In this document: piece after piece, positions 59,001 to 64,000 of the stretch
How positions within the stretch are numbered: the first letter of the stretch is position 1
Layout of the letters: every line of letters begins with the position of its first letter
Assembly: GCA_004794655.1 (NCBI GenBank)
Contig: SMMW01000001.1
Location: 20,656,501-20,720,500 of the forward strand
Length of the DNA stretch: 64,000 nucleotides
Reading direction: 5' to 3'
Source of the DNA: Marisa cornuarietis
Lineage: Eukaryota; Mollusca; Gastropoda; Architaenioglossa; Ampullariidae
Notes under the pieces: model-generated
Seen by the model: the letters and a program-made list of their open reading frames with translations, nothing else
The model's database searches: none
What the model was told of the DNA's origin: nothing
Made by a program: the position numbers and the translations under genes

Positions 59001-62000
59001 ATGCCATGTGTTGAGAATACTCAGGCACACCTTTACATGTAAAATATTAATAAAAAGTACTCAAGTCTTAAAGTTACATGCTTCAACTCCATCCTGAACA
59101 CTAACTGATGATTGACTTAAGGATTACTCCTTTTTCTTTTCACTTTATTCTTTTTTCCCATTCCCTAAAATTTTCTTTATCATTTAAAATTTGTCACACT
59201 CAAGCAGAACCCATTCTAGACCCTTCAAGGCCCTGGACAAGAGCCATGGCAATTCAAATCCATGTCACTTGTTTAAGTTCCTTTACCTTCCTATAAATCT
59301 ATATCCATCTACTTTTCAACCAATGCATACCTTGCCATCGTTGTACAGGTTGGGATTAAAGCGCACAGTGTGATTCCCTGTTGTTTCCAGATTTATATAT
59401 GGAGGAGAATTAGGGTAGTCTTGAGGGAAGTAAACATCAAACTCAAAGGCTCCATTGGCATATGGAGTATCTGATGGGCCTGTGATTAGTACCTAGTGAA
59501 CCAGGATACACACAAAATATGTTAGTGTCAACATGCTGGAAAGTCAATTAATGGAGTAGTAGAGTTATTTCCCTTAGTATGCGATGCATTACTCTCAACA
59601 AGTAATAAAGTATGAAAGCCACAATAACAAATAAAACCTCAAACATTATTTCTGCAGAAAGTCATAATATAGGGCAAACTGTCAGCCAGAAGCAACCTGT
59701 CTTAAAATGCATTTATTTTTAATGCACTACATCTGCCAAAAAGTCGTAATAGCGTGCAAACTGTCGCAAGTCAGGTTGGTGAAGTAGTCGTACCAAAGAT
59801 GGTGTTTATATAGTAAAATGTCCATGAAAATATTTTGAGTCATATCTAAGACAGGGTTACAATATGGAAGGTCTTCATGAGGAGGTTTTAAAAAATTATT
59901 TCAAACTAATTAATCTACTTCAATAATCTTTATGTAAAAGTACCAGTCATATTTTGGAAAAAAGAATTAAGCACATATTGTACCTTCATTATGTCAAGGC
60001 GCTCTTCATCACACCGGACAAAGACACTACTGTTGTATGACAAAGGTAGCGAGGTAGACAAAGTCACTGCTTCCTGTGCCAGACGGCGGGTACGGGCTGG
60101 ATTATTGAAGGCTCCAGAAGCCTTAACGTTGGATTCAAAGTGATGCGGAATGTTGAACTTCAAGCCTCGTCCTTCTTCTGTCACCAGTTCATATGTATCT
60201 GTACATGGAAGAAGATGAAATATTTCTTAGAACCACTTTCTCTTCAGTTTCCCAAAAAAAGCCATCAAAAAGGAAATATTTTCCTAAAATAAATATCAGC
60301 ATCTCTAACCCATTTATATGGAAGTTTGGGAAACTGAAGAGAAAGTGGTCATTTGCTGGCACATTAAGGCAACTACAGTGTCTACGAGGCAAGTAGACTG
60401 AGACTGATTCCAAATGGCAGAACACAAAAGGTAAATCTGGCCATCAAATGCAAAATGCAGGAACTTGCAAGTAGCCTGGTGCATGGGAACATTAAAGATA
60501 AATGTGACTAGTCTGACACAAGCCAAGCAAGCCCGCCTGTCCTCATCCCTTAGCCACGCCTCTTGACAGCTCACACTGAAAGTTCAAGACCGCCTGTGGA
60601 ACTTGGCGTCGAGCCGGCCAGTCAGAAGGGCAGAAAGGACCCCAGAGCTGGGGAAGAGGACAGGCCCTTCAGGTTAGCATGTGTCTGAACAAATTGCCAC
60701 CTTCATGGTCAATGCCATAGCATAGGTCTTCCAGCCCTTCACCCGACAAGGATCCATTGTCAACTGACTCTGATGCAGTCAGTGATTAATGGCAGATGGG
60801 AGCTTGTAGCTGGGTTTTCAACAAAAAAAAAAAACACTGACATTCCCAGCAAAGTGAAGTCTGAAGAGGAGGCCCAGGAGTAATGGATGTGGTGAAAAGG
60901 AGGAGACTTATAACACATGCCACTACAGCCCCCCCAGTCAAATGGTAACCATAAGGGTCACTGTTACACACAAAGATGGTGAAACTAGATGGCATGTCAA
61001 GACAGGTATTGGTGGCAAGGATGGTGTTAATGCCAACACCTCCCATACACATGTAAGCTAGGACAGCGTTGTTGGTTTGAGGAAGCCAACACAAAAACTG
61101 TACAGCGCAGCTGGTGAGCTCTTAACTGTAGACTGCTTGAACAAGATCATCTTCTATTTCCTGAAATCTCAGACAAAGCTGAAACTGTGTCTTAATGAGT
61201 TGAGATAAGATTTTTGACTGATAATTACACCGCACACTGGAAGAAAGCTGCATCAAGAAATAGGTGACCGGCTGACCAAGGGCATCACCCTGACCAACAG
61301 GGTCTGAGTAGGATAAGACAACAAAATAAAATGTTAGTTTAATAAGGTATGTTAAAAAAAAATCCCTTGACACCCAGAGGCTGGAGGACCTCAGAGGTGT
61401 AAAGTTTACCAGTATTACCTGGGTGAATGGAATACACACTGCTATACTGTCCATCTGAATGGCCTTTCGTTGTGTTTATAAAACAAGAATAATTCACTAG
61501 AGTTCTAGGCTGTTGTGAAATGGTGTCCGGCTAAAATGAAAAAAAAAATGCTTTCTAGAACAAGACGATCAGGGAGCTGACATGCTGGAGAGTCCACTTT
61601 CTGATGATTCAAATCTTTTACAGTGAAATACTGAAAAATGTATTCTGTAGCTAAATATACAACAGCTTGAATGAAGTCTTTTATTGTGAAACAGGAAAAA
61701 ATACTTTCAGTAGTTGCTAAACATAACGCAACTTGCATACCAAACTGCATGGGTCCCATGATACTTAAGTATCTCTCTTCTGTGGTGGCTGCTGAGGGTC
61801 CAGTCTGTTTTATCCCATGGCTGCTGCCTTCTTTTTGTTCTGTAATTTGAGCAGGCACATACGCACGCGCACACACACACACGCGGTGGGAAAGCTTAGC
61901 AAAGAAGATATACTTGCTCTGAAGTTATTAACAGCAGAAAAATATGTTTAACTTTCACTGAATCCATAACTGGCACACAGCTAGCATGTCACACAAAGAA

Positions 62001-64000
62001 GAAAGTCTTTCAAATACCTTTTATGAACCAATTTTTGCATGTGGTTGTTTCCTTCGAATAATAATAATAAAAAAGTGCTTCGCTTTCCAAGGCCTACCCC
62101 CTCCCAAAACTGTCTCCATTCAAAGATGAACACTGACAATATACCTCCTGCCTCCTTGAGACGTTGTGTAGCCAGACTAACGATGCGGGCTGTCTCCTGG
62201 ATGTCCGGGATCAGGAGTGCCAGACCCTCACTCTCTTCCTCCTCCCCTTTGCTGCAGAGGATCCCCTTTCCTTTGTTGCTCCTGCAGCATACATGGTGCA
62301 TTTTTGTTAACAGTGTACCATGTCAAGGACACAACTTGAAATCAGGGGATGATAACAAGAATGCGACCTTAACAAATGTGACAAAAATCAGCGAACAAGA
62401 CAAATGCTCAATGACTAGCTAATATCATGAACACGTGTATGCATGACAAGGTGACAGACTGTCCTTTTGCAATCAAGTTTCCATAAAAAGCAACGATCAA
62501 AACAAACTTGTTTTCAATTATTTCATATGCTGGATGATGTGCTGTACACTAAATAATTTTTAGTGAAGGAGCTCTGAGAGACATTATCATTATTTGAAGT
62601 TATTTGAAGAATTCCTCTAGGGTAAAGAATGTAAGAAAGGCTTATAGAGACAGAAAGTATTTAAAATTAATATTAACATACAATGTTTTTATTGGGCAGA
62701 CATATGTCCGAACTCCCTCCCCCTAGATTTGGCTGCTTGTACAAATAAAAGCTTTCTGGGAAAAGAAAACTTTGAGGCTAGATTTGACTTTCCCTCCCAC
62801 TACTTCTTTGCCACTCATTTTTAGCTTCTCTCACTGCTGCCATGTCACCTACTTCAGTCTGCTGGCATACGTGTCAACACATCCTTTCATTTTCGCTAGC
62901 AGCTTTTCAATGGAAACAGGAGTGGAATCCAATGGCACACATCCATCTTCTGCTGGAAACTGAGACTGAGGCAGAGGCATTGGTAGAAGCAAGGGCACCA
63001 GCGAAGGGCAAACAGCCATGCCTGTTCAATCACAGGAAAGCAGCATCAGTATATAAATATATGTAACCCCTTTATTATTTTAAACTTAACGGGGTTTTCT
63101 TTAGAAATATCAATAAGGCCTTTTTACTTATCTGTTAGTAATAAGACTATCTCTAACATGTGGCAAGCACAGGTGTTTAGTTTCATAAGTGCATTTACAT
63201 TGCAACTTTCCCTAGCATCAGCCAGATTCAGTGCTTTATATATGTACAGGCACAACTTTTTGGAGTAGGTGTCATGTCAAATGCACCTTCATGAACATGC
63301 ATACACACCACATCACCACATGAAGGTACATAGAAAAGTGCAAACAAGTGCACAGCACATAAACACCCTCCCCCCTTACATCTCCACACACAAAGAAGGC
63401 GGAGGAAATAGAGTAGCCAGAGAAAACAACCGATGATCAACCTTGTAAATAGGTGTGACGTCCATAAGCAGAGGTGTGTCAGAGCCAAGATACAAACGTA
63501 TGACACCCGATTCTTGCTGTTGTGACAAGTGCATTAGCCACCATGCCACCAACCACCCACATAAAGAACTATTTCATACTACCAAATATGATGATGCATG
63601 AAACCTGCCTTGCAAAGAACAGCTCTTAGTATTAACAAGTCAATTACATCTTGTATAACACTCAAACAAGCACAAATACAAGTACACTATTATGAGTGCA
63701 TGAGCACTTCTACAATCATACAAGAACATTAAGAGTACATGTTTACTCTTACAACCACACAATAACACAACTAAGAATGTGCACTCCTACAATCTCCAGT
63801 ACACCATACAGCACATGTACAATAATAAGCATGCTTGCACTAAGAGTACATGTGCACTCATACATCCACATACTTAGGTACACAATTACATCAAAAGGAC
63901 ACAAGCACTCTATAAAAGTATATATGTGCATAGAATCCCACACAAGTGCACACACACAATCAAAACTGCATATGCACTCTTCCTTACCTCTGAGCAGATG
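56023..64000 (-). CDS. BIRC6: BIRC6 (BRUCE/Apollon), C-terminal exons with UBC domain; partial, runs off the right edge
   Basis: BIRC6 is a giant (~4,800-residue) inhibitor-of-apoptosis protein that is also an E2/E3 hybrid ubiquitin enzyme. Only its C-terminus lies here. Exons in transcript order: >64000-63988, 62281-62145, 60198-59984, 59492-59331, 59030-58953, 58355-58167, 56847-56713 and 56298-56023, all phase-consistent. Exon 62281 encodes an acidic stretch then [20 protein letters not shown]. Exon 60198 has [20 protein letters not shown] and [13 protein letters not shown]. Exon 59492 has [20 protein letters not shown] and the UBC core [14 protein letters not shown]. Exon 59030 has the catalytic Cys in [18 protein letters not shown]. 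Exon 58355 has [18 protein letters not shown] and [20 protein letters not shown]. The terminal exon starts [18 protein letters not shown] and ends [10 protein letters not shown] before TGA. Most of this matches the vertebrate C-terminus closely; the last ~75 residues are Ser/Pro-rich and look lineage-specific. No BIR domain is present because it would lie far upstream, outside the window. Confidence 0.93.
58953..59030 (-). CDS. BIRC6: BIRC6 exon carrying the E2 catalytic cysteine
   Basis: A 78-nt phase-0 exon encoding [20 protein letters not shown] plus TSSFLQ. The Cys of VCLSILNT is the predicted thioester residue of the UBC fold. Flanks are TAAAG|GTGTGC (acceptor) and TTACAG|GTGAAA (donor). 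Because its length is a multiple of three, skipping it would delete the active site while keeping the frame. Confidence 0.92.
60232..60349. repeat. Perfect 25-bp inverted repeat in a BIRC6 intron
   Basis: Left arm 60232-60256 (ACCACTTTCTCTTCAGTTTC and on to CCCAAA) and right arm 60325-60349 are exact reverse complements, separated by 68 bp. On the gene's strand the hairpin ends 34 nt before the acceptor of the exon beginning at 60198. Confidence 0.9.
60350..62144. other. BIRC6 intron, no feature recognised
   Basis: Short ORFs without domain signatures; poly-A runs near 60823 and 61538. Confidence 0.4.
62282..63987. other. BIRC6 intron, no feature recognised
   Basis: AT-rich. From about 63600 onward there is a loose, decayed repetition of short CA-rich phrases such as ACACAAG, GTGCACTC and AAGAGTACATGT, possibly an old minisatellite. 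Confidence 0.4.

Overview
This is a eukaryotic, intron-rich nuclear window. It holds four conserved animal genes embedded in non-LTR retrotransposons, tRNA-derived SINEs and minisatellites. CR1/L2-like LINEs with (TTATTA)n tails, dispersed SINEs and 1-9 kb introns suggest a lophotrochozoan, most likely a mollusc (perhaps a gastropod). That assignment is inference. All protein identifications come from motif and residue recognition, and all splice structures come from GT/AG sites with consistent phase; nothing was searched.

Layout. (1) 1-4.6 kb: transposon debris, including a 373-bp hAT-type element with an exact 8-bp target duplication. (2) 4598-14456, plus strand: complete eight-exon MAT1, the RING subunit of the CDK-activating kinase; its large fifth intron carries a nest of three LINE insertions. 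(3) 17298-41867, minus strand: a TWIK-type two-pore potassium channel gene (KCNK family) with four shared downstream exons and two alternative first coding exons (29847-30135 and 41684-41867). Its introns hold a ~2.5-kb 29-bp minisatellite and a second minisatellite whose monomers resemble the splice donor of the first exon beside it. (4) 41.9-47.7 kb: the likely distal 5' exon and promoter of the channel gene, then sequence with little recognisable content. (5) 47684-52739, plus strand: complete six-exon LRR1, a leucine-rich CUL2 substrate receptor. (6) 56023-64000, minus strand: the C-terminal eight exons of BIRC6, including its whole UBC (E2) domain; the gene continues beyond the right edge.

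Two gene pairs are convergent (MAT1/KCNK and LRR1/BIRC6). MAT1, LRR1 and BIRC6 act in cell-cycle or ubiquitin pathways, but nothing in the sequence suggests co-regulation. I see no CRISPR, viral or bacterial-type system. The most unusual structures are the alternative first exons of the channel, the minisatellite built from a splice-donor-like unit, and several nested or fold-back elements with clear target duplications.
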